A stretch of DNA of 64,000 nt. It comes from Hirundichthys speculiger. Taxonomy: Eukaryota > Chordata > Actinopteri > Beloniformes > Exocoetidae. The notes under the pieces are model-generated. The model did no database searches and was not told the origin of the DNA. It saw nothing but the letters and a program-made list of their open reading frames with translations. Below are positions 48,001-58,920 of this stretch, piece by piece. The stretch spans positions 310,001 to 374,000 of the forward strand of contig JAGFBZ010000686.1 of assembly GCA_018398805.1 (NCBI GenBank), written 5' to 3'. Both the position numbers and the translations under genes were made by a program. Each line of letters begins with the position of its first letter. The stretch's first letter is position 1.

Positions 48001-49820
48001 TAAGTGTGAGGCCTGGAGGTTCTAAACCCAGTTCTTTATAACTGCATTAAAAAGACAAAATATACGACGTAAAATCAAAGAACTTCTCACTCTCTGATGT
48101 TTTTGGTCAGTTTGAAATAAACTTGTCTGTTGCAAGTCCTGAGAACACAAAAATTGGCAAGAAAATGATCTTAATACCGAAGTCATCACCTGTGCAAAGG
48201 TGCATCTGCCTCTCAACAAACAAGTGTCATCAGCGGGTGGTATTAATAAAAGAATCAAGGTTCGTGAGATGAGAAGAAAGGTGTCATTACCCGCAGCAGG
48301 AACCTCCGGGGCCTTAGACCTTTCCTGCGATAGGCCAGAGCTCTGAGCTTCTCCTGACTGGGACAGAAGTAGAGGGAGAGGAGAGCAGGAGGTCAGACAA
48401 AGAGAAGCTGTCAGTTTGGGAGGGGGGTGGGGGTGGGGGGGGGTACTTAACGTTATTACTTACCTCTCTTCGTAGGCCAGGACCAGGCGGGGGTCCAAAA
48501 TATTGTCCTCCGGTTCCCAAGTACTGTACCTGCCAACAAACAGATTCAAATAGTATCAATTTATTCAGTATATGATATGGTGCAGATATCAAGAAGCATA
48601 TTATGAAAATAAGACCAAGTGTATGTTGAAGGGATGAGGTCACTGGATGATGACTCAAGGCTTACTCACTTCGGGGGCCATCCCTGCCATTTCAGTAGGT
48701 ACTCCACATTACCCTGAGGGGAGACAGAGGGGAGGGGGGGGGGTCACATTCAGAGTAGACTCAATCTATACGTGTCCACACTGACATGGGCTGATGCGTG
48801 CCAGAAAAAGGACGGACTGTCGCTTTAAAGCGAGGAGAGGATGGAAGGGAGGCAGGCTCGTGGAGAATTTTCTCCCTTTCCGTTTGTGTTTTTCCTGAGG
48901 GATGACGTCAACGACGCTGGGGCTGCGTGGCCTCTCGCACATCCCCATGACGTGACCGCTCCGGCGGGAGCCGGGTCCCACAATGCTCGGGTACTTTCTA
49001 GAACATCACACCGGCGGGCTCGGATAGGTGGGGCCTCGGGAACATGTAAACAACGTGGTGTTGCGCAACGTCCGCGTGCATAACAACCGCCAGAGTCGTC
49101 ACGAGTTAAAAGTAAAGTACGGGGCTCCAACAAACCCAGTCGAGGTGGGTCGACGAGAGAGTGGTTCCGTTAGCATTTTACAACAAGTTTATAACAACCT
49201 ATTGTCGACGAGAACGCACATCTTAAAAAAACAACAACAACAAAAACATCACACGCGCAGCATTAAACACAACCGAAGCACCTGTAGCTCGTTAGCCAGC
49301 CCGCGTGCTGTCAACACACCTCCATCAATAATATGTTCAGCTTCAGCAGCGACATTACGCAGCACTTTCACCCAGATACCCGGCGGCTGCCCCGCGCGCT
49401 GCCCCGCGCGCTGCCGCTACTAACGCGAACTGCGCAGCGTGCCGCACACTGGCCCGGAGACCAGCTTAAAACGACACACACCCCCCTTTCACATTTGTAC
49501 TACAACTGCGTAGGCTCCTCCAAAACACGGGGATGCTGCGGCGGGATACGACTCAAACTGAGCTAAACTTTAACGCTGCTACAAATAATATCAGCGCGAG
49601 CATCTGTTTTACGTAAAGCAGAGGGACACAGCGTAACCTAGTTCTGTTGTAAACGAGGACAGGAGATGCTGTGCACGAGACACACCGCGTCATGAGGTCA
49701 AACGCCACAGGAAAACAAGTTATTAGAGTTAATATAAGTGATTCTTCATACCTTTCTTATTCTTTTCTTCGTTATTGACTCAACGGCAAAAACTTGGTCT
49801 CCTATGGATGACAGCTCCAT
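45073..49820 (-). CDS. cbx7: Chromobox protein CBX7 (Polycomb PRC1), 6 coding exons
   Basis: CBX7 is a Polycomb subunit of canonical PRC1 that binds H3K27me3 in the nucleus. Exons on the - strand: 49820-49752, 48713-48670, 48529-48464, 48357-48291, 46039-45739, 45653-45073. Splice sites are GT-AG, phases agree, and the total is 1128 nt or 375 aa (human 251). The chromodomain (residues 8-62) begins [20 protein letters not shown]. The aromatic cage residues F11, W32 and W35 are present, followed by [20 protein letters not shown]. The MDLRSAHK motif after the chromodomain marks CBX7 rather than CBX6/8. A basic [11 protein letters not shown] patch and a long acidic, S/T/E-rich middle follow. The C-box ([20 protein letters not shown]) is at the end and would bind RING1. 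The paralogue (a or b) is not resolved. Confidence 0.94.
46040..48290 (-). other. cbx7 intron 4
   Basis: A 2.25-kb phase-0 intron separating the chromodomain exons from the basic/acidic exons. It contains the AAT/ATT inverted microsatellite at 47648-47700 and an A-run at 46857-46870. No other feature is supported. Confidence 0.75.
47648..47700. repeat. Inverted trinucleotide microsatellite (AAT)n...(ATT)n
   Basis: About ten AAT units are followed after a 13-bp spacer by about six ATT units, so the two tracts are complementary and could form a hairpin. It lies in cbx7 intron 4. Confidence 0.85.
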
Positions 49821-50110
49821 CTCCGCGTGTTGCCTCGCACGTTCCTGACAGGACGCAACTGGATCCCGCTTGTTTATGTCGAGATGTAGGAGCAAAATAG
49901 TGGAAGAGGAAGACGTAAAAGCTGCCGCTGGATCCGCGTGAGGACGCTCGCTCTTCCCCGCACATCAAACTCACACCGCCTCTCCACCTGACTTTTTAAA
50001 ATCTGCGACACATCAACACTGGACAGCGCGTCGCTTTAAGCCGGGCGCGCCCCCTTTCCATTACGTAGGACCAGGCCCCCAATGCGCGCCCCCGCGACGG
50101 CGCGCGCAAA
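49821..50110 (-). promoter_or_regulatory. cbx7: cbx7 promoter / 5' leader in a CpG-rich region
   Basis: The sequence around the cbx7 start is strongly CpG-rich (about 48.9-50.1 kb), with GGGCGCGCCCC at about 50042-50052 and several further GC boxes. No TATA box is evident. Composition drops to AT-rich after 50.11 kb, marking the edge of the island. The start ATG (complement of 49818-49820) has G at -3 and G at +4. Confidence 0.65.
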
Positions 50111-51774
50111 TTAGAGCAGAGTGCAGAGGAGGGACAGGATCATGAAAAACACTAATGTTGTGCTTTGAGTGGCTTCACCAGTGTTTCTAGATTAAAACGA
50201 CAGTTGCGTTTAGAACAAATATCAGCAAGAAGCTCTAAACCTTAAAAACTGGACTTCAAGGGAGTTTAGACTTAAGTTAACATTTTTTTAAATTCAAAAT
50301 TATTCATAAAACCTTTGCGTATTCCTGCTCCTTTTAGGACATGATCAACACTTATAATATACGAACTGATTTAGCTTCATTTGTGCTTTTATTAAGTCTC
50401 ATGTTCTCCTCTGTGAAGAAAATACCCAAACAGATCTGTTGGCTGAGCTGAACGTAATATTTATGCAAAGATGTGCCCCCACTTTCACCCCGAAGGCTTT
50501 TATGTACTTGGCCAAGCAACACAGAAACATTTTGTAAACCATGTCCTTACATACATAAAACCAGCTTTCCAGAAATGAAAGTGTGACTTGACATCTGCAT
50601 GATATGTGATGTAATCCATGACGTACACTGTGTCAGTCACGCAGAGACAACAAGAAAGGTGTTGTTGTTTATGTGGTTAATGTAACTCCCGCGCCATATC
50701 TCTGTGAATATATACATGCGTCTTCTCACAAATGAAAAACTATGAAAACGGAACAAAAATCAAGCAAATATCCAGCTAACAAGTACAGGACAAAACACAA
50801 AAAATATATGAAAAAAATGAGCATAAAATCAGTATAAAACTTATAGCCACCTGGCACAAAGTAAAACTCACTTGGCATATCGCCTTGACAGGAACCAACA
50901 CAAAAAAAACCCACCAGTTTCAGAAGAACACATCGCTCTCAGACATCATCTGGACCACATCTGCAATGTGGACATTAGAAAAACTGCATTTCATTGAATG
51001 ACCACTAGGGGCTGGCTTCAAAAACCAGTAAATATCCATGTTGAAATGTCCAACTTTGTAGAAGAAATAAACATATTTACAGAATGATTCAGCAAACGGT
51101 TTTGGTCTCTATATCAAGATTTCACACCCATGACAGCTACACGGGGGTGGGGTGGGGGTTAATGTACCACATCAGGTCAAATCATATAAAGCCACAAATA
51201 TCTGCAGAATTAGAGGTGAAGTCTTCTGATTAACGGCTGACTTAGCACTGTTTTGACTTCTGAGCTGCAAATAAAGACCCAAGAGAGCCTAGTCATTTTT
51301 TATTTTAAAGATAATAGTGCTTGCTGAGCTGATAACTGTACTAAGAGACCAGTTCTGGGTTGGGCTTAAGGGTTAGGGGAAGGAGCTTAGCAAACCAGCC
51401 TGAAGCAGTTATCTTCACTCCCATCTGACGGCTGCTGCCCAGTGCTAACCAGTGGAAACCAGCTGGACTGCCTCTAGCTCTTTGACCTCTCCCTCTTGCA
51501 GCGGCTTCAGAATATTTGAGGACCCTTCTAAGTTGACTAACCAGACCACTAGCCAACAACATCTGAAACTGGCGCTGGCGGAGCTGAAACAAGAACTAAA
51601 GGGCTGCTAAACCTGTGGGTGACATCACAGGGGGTTTGTCCTGACATTAATCTGAGTGCACAGTAGCTAGACGTCGTAACGATCGATGACATGAGAAAAG
51701 ACAAAAATCGACAGAATGGACAACTTTATTTACACTTCAAAACAAGAAACCACACTGACAACACATGACAGACT
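50111..51774. other. Intergenic spacer upstream of cbx7
   Basis: AT-rich, with no supported gene. 50990-51080 and 51300-51600 look like typical dispersed fish sequence, but no family or boundary could be fixed. Confidence 0.5.
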
Positions 51775-51782
51775 GATAATAA

Positions 51783-52702
51783 CATAGACATATATAGAGA
51801 TAGACGCCGCATTGGCTGTTTGGAACGAGAAATGCGGCCGCCATCTTGGACCGGTCATTCTCTGTGATTATAACCGTAGCAGTAGCTTCAATTGATTAAA
51901 ATACCTTTACCGTCACTATCTGTTTCTGCTTCTCTATCATACTTATAATGCGTGATTTGCAAAATTCCTATCATCGCCTACACCTCATACAGTTACGGTT
52001 GCGCTTTTGTCCAAAATGACATCTATGCAAAACAATATAATAGCCTACTTAAATGTAACAGGGGACAGATTGAGATGTTGGTCAGATTATAGCTAATAAG
52101 GAGAATAGCAAAAATGAACGTCAATTCAGTCAATAGCATAATGAAATAAACAATAAAAAAATAGGGAAAACAGCAATAATAAACTGTCAATTCAAGCAAA
52201 ATATAACAGCATGATAAGACTAGCCTACATTAAGGAGAATAGCAGTAGGCTAATGAACAGCAATGTCAAATTAATAAAAAGCCTAATGAAAATGGAATAA
52301 AACTATACAAACCATAAGGTATTAAAAGTGCTAAATGAACTAAGTCCATGTTGTAGCCTAAGTCTTTAGACCCTCTTAAAAGACCCTACTTAAAAGGCTA
52401 CTAGCCTATAACAGGAACGGAGATATTCATTATATTACTAAGCTCACTATCAATATTAAAATACGCCAAACCATGTGTCATGTATCAAAGCTACATTTAT
52501 GACCTTTGCAGCAAAAGAAAAAAAACGCGTGAAAATCAGTTTGTTTCGTGAGGTATGATTAAATACATTGACGGCACACCTGCCAAACAAATAACACTGA
52601 GTGGAGCGGGTGACCGGTCCAAGATGGCGGCCCCAAATCTCGTCAGCGCCAGTAGGGAGTAGCGTTTGATGCGGCGTCTATCTCTATATATATATGTCTA
52701 TG
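51783..52702. mobile_element. Non-autonomous DNA transposon, hAT-like (8-bp TSD)
   Basis: The ends are inverted repeats: CATAGACATATATA then GAGATAGACGCCGCAT on the left, and the complement on the right with one extra TATA. A second shared block, GCCGCCATCTTGGACCGGTCA, lies a little inside each arm. The 920-bp element is flanked by a perfect direct repeat GATAATAA (51775-51782 and 52703-52710), the 8-bp duplication expected of hAT elements. The AT-rich core has no transposase frame. Confidence 0.85.
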
Positions 52703-52719
52703 GATAATAAGATATAACT

Positions 52720-52907
52720 TACCAGTGAGATAGATGGTCACGAATTTCAGCCTTGGTCTCGCACCACATTTCTTCTCATAGCTCTCAACGAGTAAAAGCA
52801 AATCCAAAATGTACTCTTTTCTGGTCCGTTGTCCACTCATCTTTTCCTTTTCTCTTTGTACCTTCCTCGTACCCCTTCCTCTTTGGTTTCCTCAGCACCT
52901 CTGCCAT
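52720..52907 (-). pseudogene. Possible gene or transposon exon remnant, unrecognised
   Basis: On the - strand an ATG at 52907 (G at -3, G at +4) opens a 40-codon frame starting MAEVLRKPKRKGYEEGTKRK and containing WTTDQKRVHFGFAF. After a stop, the next frame continues with ESYEKKCGARPRLKFVTIYL to a GTAAGT donor-like site at 52721. I do not recognise a named family. The arrangement suggests the first exon of a DNA-binding or transposon-derived gene broken by a frameshift. Confidence 0.3.
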
Positions 52908-52910
52908 GGT

Positions 52911-55658
52911 GAACATACAGGAATTAGTGAGCCAGCTGCTTCTTATACCCAGGCAGAGGTGTCGATGTTGGCGTGTGACGCGTTGCCAGAGTGTTCTTGC
53001 AAAGTTTTATAGCGCGATGCCAGGCCAGCCAGGCGCACTGTGTCAGTGGACAGGGGTCCCATTCATCCTCAAATATGTCACTGAAACATCATTTGGGATT
53101 TGGAAACTATAATTTAAAGGTGGAAAAAGTTACACAGTGTTGCTTTAAAGTGTAAGACTGATAAAGGAGTAAATGGAAGTTTTAGGCAGCAATGTATTTT
53201 TAAAATAGACATAAAAAAAGAAAATCTTTTCTTTGAGCGCTACATCAGAAATCTTGTTGGTTGTTTTCTAAAATCTCACACCAGTATTTAAAAATATAGA
53301 TGAACTAAACATGTAGATCCAATCATGTCCAGATAATGCAGCTGTTATGATGTGAAGGTGTGTCATTAAAGCTCCGTACTCACTGAACTTAAGAGGGAAA
53401 CTGTGTGAGCTCATGTATTTTTACGTAACGCAAGCAAAGTCAGGAAAGATCAGAATTTGCAATGGATATGAAAGCTTTGCCTCACTCTTCAGTGGAAGTG
53501 TCCATCCCTCCAACTGTGTTTGATCCAAATATGGAACTGAGCCGCTAAACACTAACTGAAAGACTAAAATTTATGTGCTTAATGCTGAGCAAACTGTCTG
53601 CAGAGAGGAGAGCTGGAAATTAGGCTCAGATGAGCAAAGATAGATGTTCGAGTGATGCTGCTGATGTAGCGAGGGAAAAATGCACCATTTAGTGGTAGGA
53701 TCCCAGTTTTCAGGCTTTATACATGATCATCTGTTTGTCTAACCCCCCCCCAGGTGGGCGCAGCATAGAGGTGGAGGGGCTGCTGTGGAAAAAAGGCCCG
53801 GAGCCAGATTCCAGTTATCTTTCACTGGAGCTGATGGTGGATCAGTTTACAGTAAAACTCAGTACAGTAGCTCTGCACACACGCACACACACACACGTAC
53901 GGCCTGTGGTCCACGGTCTCTCTGCACCTGGAACACTTGCATCACTTACGGGCACTGGGTGTCATGGCAACTGTTTCCGTGGCAACTGGTGAAAAGCTGG
54001 ATGATGATGATGACGCAGCAGGAAGAGCTGATGAACAGCTCAGGGCCAAAAAAAAAAGTGAACTGAACTCACGGACTTCTGACCTCAGAGTTACGGGGTT
54101 GTATAAGCAGTCCGGATGATTCATATCTGACGTCTCTGGAGTCGTTTAAAACCTTCATCCATAACTTCAACTACAGTATTCCTAAAGTACAGTCATACAT
54201 GTCGTCCACACTAAAATTCTCATCCACCGTGTGTGCAGCTGTGCAGACATGACAGCAAATCTATGTAATTTTTTTACTTTTTTTTAATTTTTTATTTGTG
54301 TGAAACCGTGAGTTTAAGAGAACAAATGTCTTTCTTGCTTGGAAACACCTTCAGTTTACCTTGCAGCCTATAATCCAAGATAACCCTGATGACATCATTT
54401 TGACATCATCAGGCTTATTTTGACAATAGAAGACCATGGCAAAGCTCCTTTCAGGACAGCAGAGGATTTTACTCTCAGGATGAATAAACTGAGCTATAAA
54501 TGTATAGTTTGTGGCTATAGTCTATTGTACACTTATTATTACAAAACAAAACAAAAACATCTGCACAGGGACAGTTTTCACAGTCTGTTAAGGTGTAATG
54601 GCTCCAGTATTTTTTTTTTTTTTTTTACTGGGACAGGATGTGGAGTTGAGTCTTTATGGCATTCCTCCAGTCACCCTATATGGACCAGTTTCCAGACTGG
54701 GATAAATGCGCTCCCGTTTCCCGTAAGTAGGAGGTTATTGTCAGAAATTCTTAGGAGAGAAACAGCAATCACATGACCTGATATCTGCCCGGATACCACC
54801 GTAGCGGAGCTGGGAGTCAAAAAAAAAAAAAAAGAAAAAAGAAAAAAAAAAAAAAAGAAAAACAGCAGGACGGATCACAGCGCTCGCTCCCGCCCACGTG
54901 CTCTGAGTCACGTATGAGTCACCGAACGTGCCAGTAAGGCGATCACAGCTACTTCTCTGGAATATCCGCGCACACACATACACACACGTAGAGAGCAAGA
55001 GGAAAAAAACTGAACACATGGTTAACTTACAGCTTTATACCGGGAATCTGTGCGTTTCTGGTTTATCCTCCTTTGTCCACAGGGCTCACACTGACATGAA
55101 GCCTCAGCGATCACAGGCAAAGGCATTTCTGGGAATTTTAAACCATTAAGAACCTGATGTGAAACATAAATTTGTCTGAAAGGCACACTGACAGCGGACA
55201 CTTTTGCATTTTAAGCAACAGCCCTATTAACGCGGAGCATCTGGTTTCAGTGAGAACAATCAGCAAACATTTCTGCAGAAAAACCCAGAGGAAAAAACAC
55301 ATCCACATAAGTACCATACAAATGTACAAGTGAGGTTTAACTGCAATATGAAGTTAATGTGTTCTAGTAAGCATACAGATAAAACGAAAGTGAAAGTTAA
55401 ATTAAGTGTCTGTGAAATACTGTGGTCAAAATGCCAGAGAAAGACTTCATACCCCTGTTCAGCAGGTGTCAGAGGTGCAGTTAACATCTCAGTTCCCTCC
55501 TCTCCCTCCTTTCTGGGGTGTGCCTCTTTTGAAAATGGTGCTACAGCTTTGCACAAAGGGCTACATCTGGTTTTAAGGTCTTAAATATACTTGGTTTGTA
55601 GCACGCACGTGAATGCAGCACTGTTGTCACACACATCCTGCATTTGTTTGGCACGCTG
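52911..55658. other. Intergenic spacer without supported gene
   Basis: Contains a (CA)n-like stretch at about 53876-53898, an A-rich tract at 54818-54863 and a T-run at 54610-54626. No coding exon or complete repeat could be recognised. Confidence 0.5.
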
Positions 55659-55666
55659 GTCTTGTA

Positions 55667-57045
55667 TGGAGCGATAGTATGGAGCGATAGGAGTGCCACA
55701 TAAATAAATAAATAAATAAATGTGGAAATAAAAAGAGAAATAAATAAATAAATGTGGAAATATAAAGATTAAATAAATAAATATATGTGGAAATATAAAA
55801 AAATATATGAAATAAATTATATGTGGAAATAAAGTGGAAATAATAAATAAATAATAAATGTGGAAATATAAAGAAATAAATAAATGAAAAGGAAAAAAAG
55901 AAATCATCTTTAATTTTCGTATTGCATTTGCTTTTCCTTTTTGGCACTCCTGTGACACAAGGATAAAGCAATGACAAAACGCTTGGTGGACTGAGCTGTC
56001 AATCAAATGGCTCTGGGTGGGGCTTCCTGTCCAGGATGGATAGTCGTTCCCTGATCACTGGATATCTGCCTGGCGGTATAGGCGCTAACTCATAGATATG
56101 TATGCTAGCGTACATTCTCTCTCTCTGCACTGTTGCCAACTCTCCAATGAGAAAAGTCGCTAGAGGCTGTCCCGGAAGTCGCTAGAAGTCGCTAGATGTG
56201 ACGGACGGTCGGCCCGGGGGGGGGGGGTTGAGAGAGAGAGAAGCGTGGCTCGCGAGGCAGACAGCAGCCATCAGCAGCCAAGTGATGGCTTCAAACCTAG
56301 CGGTTTGAGTGCCAGTGAGTCGCTAAATCACCAGAAAAAGTCGCTAGATTTGTCGTTAGTCGCTTTTTACAAATTAAGTCGCTAGGGGGGTCTGGAAAGT
56401 CGCTAGATATAGCGACAAAGTTGCTAAGTTGGCAACACTGGTCCTCCTCAGGGCTGGTGACGTCAGGCTAAACGCTAGCATACATATCTATGAGTTAGCG
56501 CCCATACTGCCAGGCAGAAATCCAGTGATCAGGGAACGACTATCCATCCTGGACAGGAAGCCCCGCCCAGAGCCATTTGATTGACAGCTCAGTCCACCAA
56601 GCGTTTTGTCATTGCTTTATCCTTGTGTCACAGGAGTGCCAAAAAGGAAAAGCAAATGCAATACGAAAATTAAAGATGAATTTCCTTTTCATTTATTTAT
56701 TTCTCTTTATATTTCCACATTTATTTATTAATTTATTTCCCTTTATATTTCCACATTTATTTATTTATTTCCTTTTATATTCCACATATATTTATTTATT
56801 CTCTTTATATTTCCACATATATTTATTTATATATTTTTCTCTTTATATTCCCAATATATTTATTTATATATTTATTTCTCTTTATATTTCCACATATATT
56901 TATTTATTTATTTATTTATTTCTCTTTAAATTTCCACATTTATTTATTTATTTATTTTTCTTTATATTTCCACATTTATTTATTTCTCTTTTTATTTCCA
57001 CATTTATTTATTTATTTATTAATGTGGCACTCCTATCGCTCCATA
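55667..57045. mobile_element. Fold-back transposon with ~0.45-0.57-kb inverted arms and 8-bp TSD
   Basis: The left arm (55667-56110) and right arm (56473-57045) are inverse complements over their length. They carry the terminal TATGGAGCGATAGGAGTGCC, long TAAATAAATAAA-type tracts punctuated by TGTGGAAATA, and the inner GGCGCTAACTCATAGATATG. Perfect direct repeats GTCTTGTA (55659-55666 and 57046-57053) flank it. The left end has an extra 11-bp partial copy of the terminus. The arms encode no protein. The mirror-image open frames here are a consequence of the inverted repeat. Confidence 0.9.
56128..56440. mobile_element. Small element nested in the loop of the fold-back transposon
   Basis: The 313-bp loop insert begins CACTGTTGCCAACT and ends with the complement of CAGTGTTGCCAACTTAGC. 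It is filled with repeats of 'agtcgctag', typical of a common fish MITE. A G-run at 56215-56227 interrupts it. No target duplication is evident at its ends. Confidence 0.75.
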
Positions 57046-57177
57046 GTCTTGTACCTTCAAAAAAAAAAAATACATGACTCATATGTGAGATGCAATATTC
57101 ACTTGAACACTAGAGGCGCTGGTGCAGGTCACGGAGAGATGGGCAGATGTAGAAGTCCCATCATCAATGTACGCTGA

Positions 57178-57450
57178 CAGTAAACAAACACGTGAGAATG
57201 AACCGCTCTGTCGTAGCGTTTGTGTGGGATAAAACAGCTTTAAAAAAGAAGCAGCAAAAGAGAATGATGTCATCTCAGTCATGGTTAGGGAGAGGAGGCA
57301 AACTTTAATTAATGCATCATTCTAGTAAGCAGACAGAGTTGGAGGGTTTCAGACACCGTCAGATAATTATCAGGTAGTCTTTGGTTGCAAGACCAGCTAT
57401 CTGCAAATCCTTGACATTGTAGGACGCAGGACAGCCGATGAAAGACATTT
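57178..57450 (+). repeat. Uninterrupted paralogue of the repeat split at 7957/9496
   Basis: Carries the blocks found at 7680-7957 and, without interruption, those at 9496-9590: a 'gtcagataattatcagg' junction, then 'tagtctttggttgcaag' and 'gtaggacgcaggacagcc'. It thus shows the sequence before insertion of the Harbinger element in the other copy. The family is unknown. Confidence 0.65.
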
Positions 57451-57879
57451 CTACGATCTATGACAATGATCTTTTGTTTGCAAAACCCAAAATCGTGTGT
57501 CGGAGCCCTAACATATCTCCAGTAGTGTCTGTGTAGTTTTCTCTGCTGTGACCACGACAAAAACAAAAGAATAATGACCTCTTTAAGACAAAGATTCTTT
57601 ATTTTATATATAGGGTGAAAGCATATAATTCTTGTTCCTCGTAGAAATCCAACTATCTATAGTTGCCCTTTAACACCAAACTCTGTACACTCAAACAGCC
57701 ACTTTAAATAAAGTTAGTTTCAGTAATTCAGTTTGACAAATTGCAATTGTGCAGTTGGAAATGTCACAATAAGTAGGAACAATTCTTTCTGATTGATCTA
57801 TTGATTATTAGTTTTTTTTTTGGGTCTTCATATACTTCTGGTGTTGGTGTGCTAAAGAGCTGAAGAATTGTGTGCACGC

Positions 57880-58320
57880 AGGCTGGAACTTGGAGAAAAG
57901 TGTCAGGTGTGACAAGAGTGTCAGCAAGAATGAAAAGAAAGGTGTAGAAGACGGTGGTGAGACTTGTGATGTTGGTTTAGAGACTGTGGCACTGAGGCAG
58001 ACAGGAAGCAGAGTCGGAGGAGGCAGAGACTCAAATGTTGAGGTTCTCTTTGGAAATGACGAGGATGGATAAGATCAGGAATGAGAACATCAGAGAGACA
58101 GCACATGTTAGATGTTTTAGAGACCAGACTGAGATGGTTCGGACATGAACAGAGGAGGGATAGTGGATATATCGGTAGAGGGATGATGAGGTTGGAAGTG
58201 ACAGACAGGAGACCTAGAAGACCAAATAGATTTACGGATGTAGAGAAAGAGGACATGAAGTTAGTTGAAGTGAGAGATGAAGATGCAGAGGATAGAGTTG
58301 GAGACTGTGGCAACTCCTGA
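57880..58320 (+). mobile_element. 3' fragment of a second LINE family
   Basis: 58081-58320 encodes a segment typical of the C-terminal end of another fish non-LTR element: VLETRLRWFGHEQRRDSGYI followed by RRPRRPNRFTDVEKEDMKLV. The upstream part (57880-58080) reads as more of the post-RT region, with frame breaks. It differs from the family at 61787-63444. Confidence 0.7.
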
Positions 58321-58345
58321 AAGAAAGGAAAAGAGGAAAGAATAC

Positions 58346-58918
58346 AGTTGTGTTCAAAATAATAGCAGTCTGTTCAAAAAGTTGAGTAAAGCCCAAAATC
58401 CTTATAATGGTTTTTATTTCCATGCATTGGGAACACTGCACATTATATTCTAAATCAAAACATGAAGAAAAAAGCAGAAAAAAAGCAGAAATTCTTTACT
58501 CACTACAGAAAATGAAGAAAAATGAACATTGGGCTGTTCAAAAAAAATAGCAGTGTCTGCATTTTACTTTACAAACTCAAATATTTACTGTATAAACTGA
58601 AAAATATCCAGGATTCAGCATTCCTATGAATCACTAAACTAATATTTAGTTGTAGAGCCACTGTTTCTGAGAACCGCTTCACATCTGTGTTGCATGGAGT
58701 CGACCAACTTCTAGTATCTGTGAACAGGTGTTCCAGCCCAGGATGATCAAAGACAGTCTGAAGTTACCTGTGAGTAAAGAATTTCTGCTTTTTTCTTCAT
58801 GTTTTGATTTAGAATATAATGTGCAGTGTTCCCAATGCATGGAAATAAAAACCATTATAAGGATTTTGGGCTTTACTCAATTTTTTTGAACAGACTGCTA
58901 TTACTTTGAACACAGCTG
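58346..58918. mobile_element. Tc1/mariner-type MITE with long inverted repeats
   Basis: CAGTTGTGTTCAAAATAATA then GCAGTCTGTTCAAAAA at the left end is repeated in inverse complement at 58871-58918. The arms continue for about 150 bp each, with 'gcattgggaacactgcacat' and 'aatcaaaacatgaagaaaaa' present in both. TA lies on both sides (58344-58345 and 58919-58920), the duplication expected for this superfamily. No transposase is encoded in the 573 bp. Confidence 0.88.
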
Positions 58919-58920
58919 TA

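Noticed and set aside
48825..49423. Open frames in the CpG-rich cbx7 intron 1 and promoter side
   Set aside because: Long only because of high GC; no domain, and the cbx7 splice phases do not need them.
55680..57040. Regularly repeated units that might suggest a CRISPR-like array
   Set aside because: The units are AT-rich tandem microsatellites without unique spacers, in an animal genome and inside a transposon arm.
55581..57077. Two similar Y/F/I-rich open frames facing each other (about 141 and 166 codons)
   Set aside because: They come from the TTTATTTA tracts in the inverted arms of the fold-back element. The identity of their starts is due to the inverted repeat, not to paired genes.
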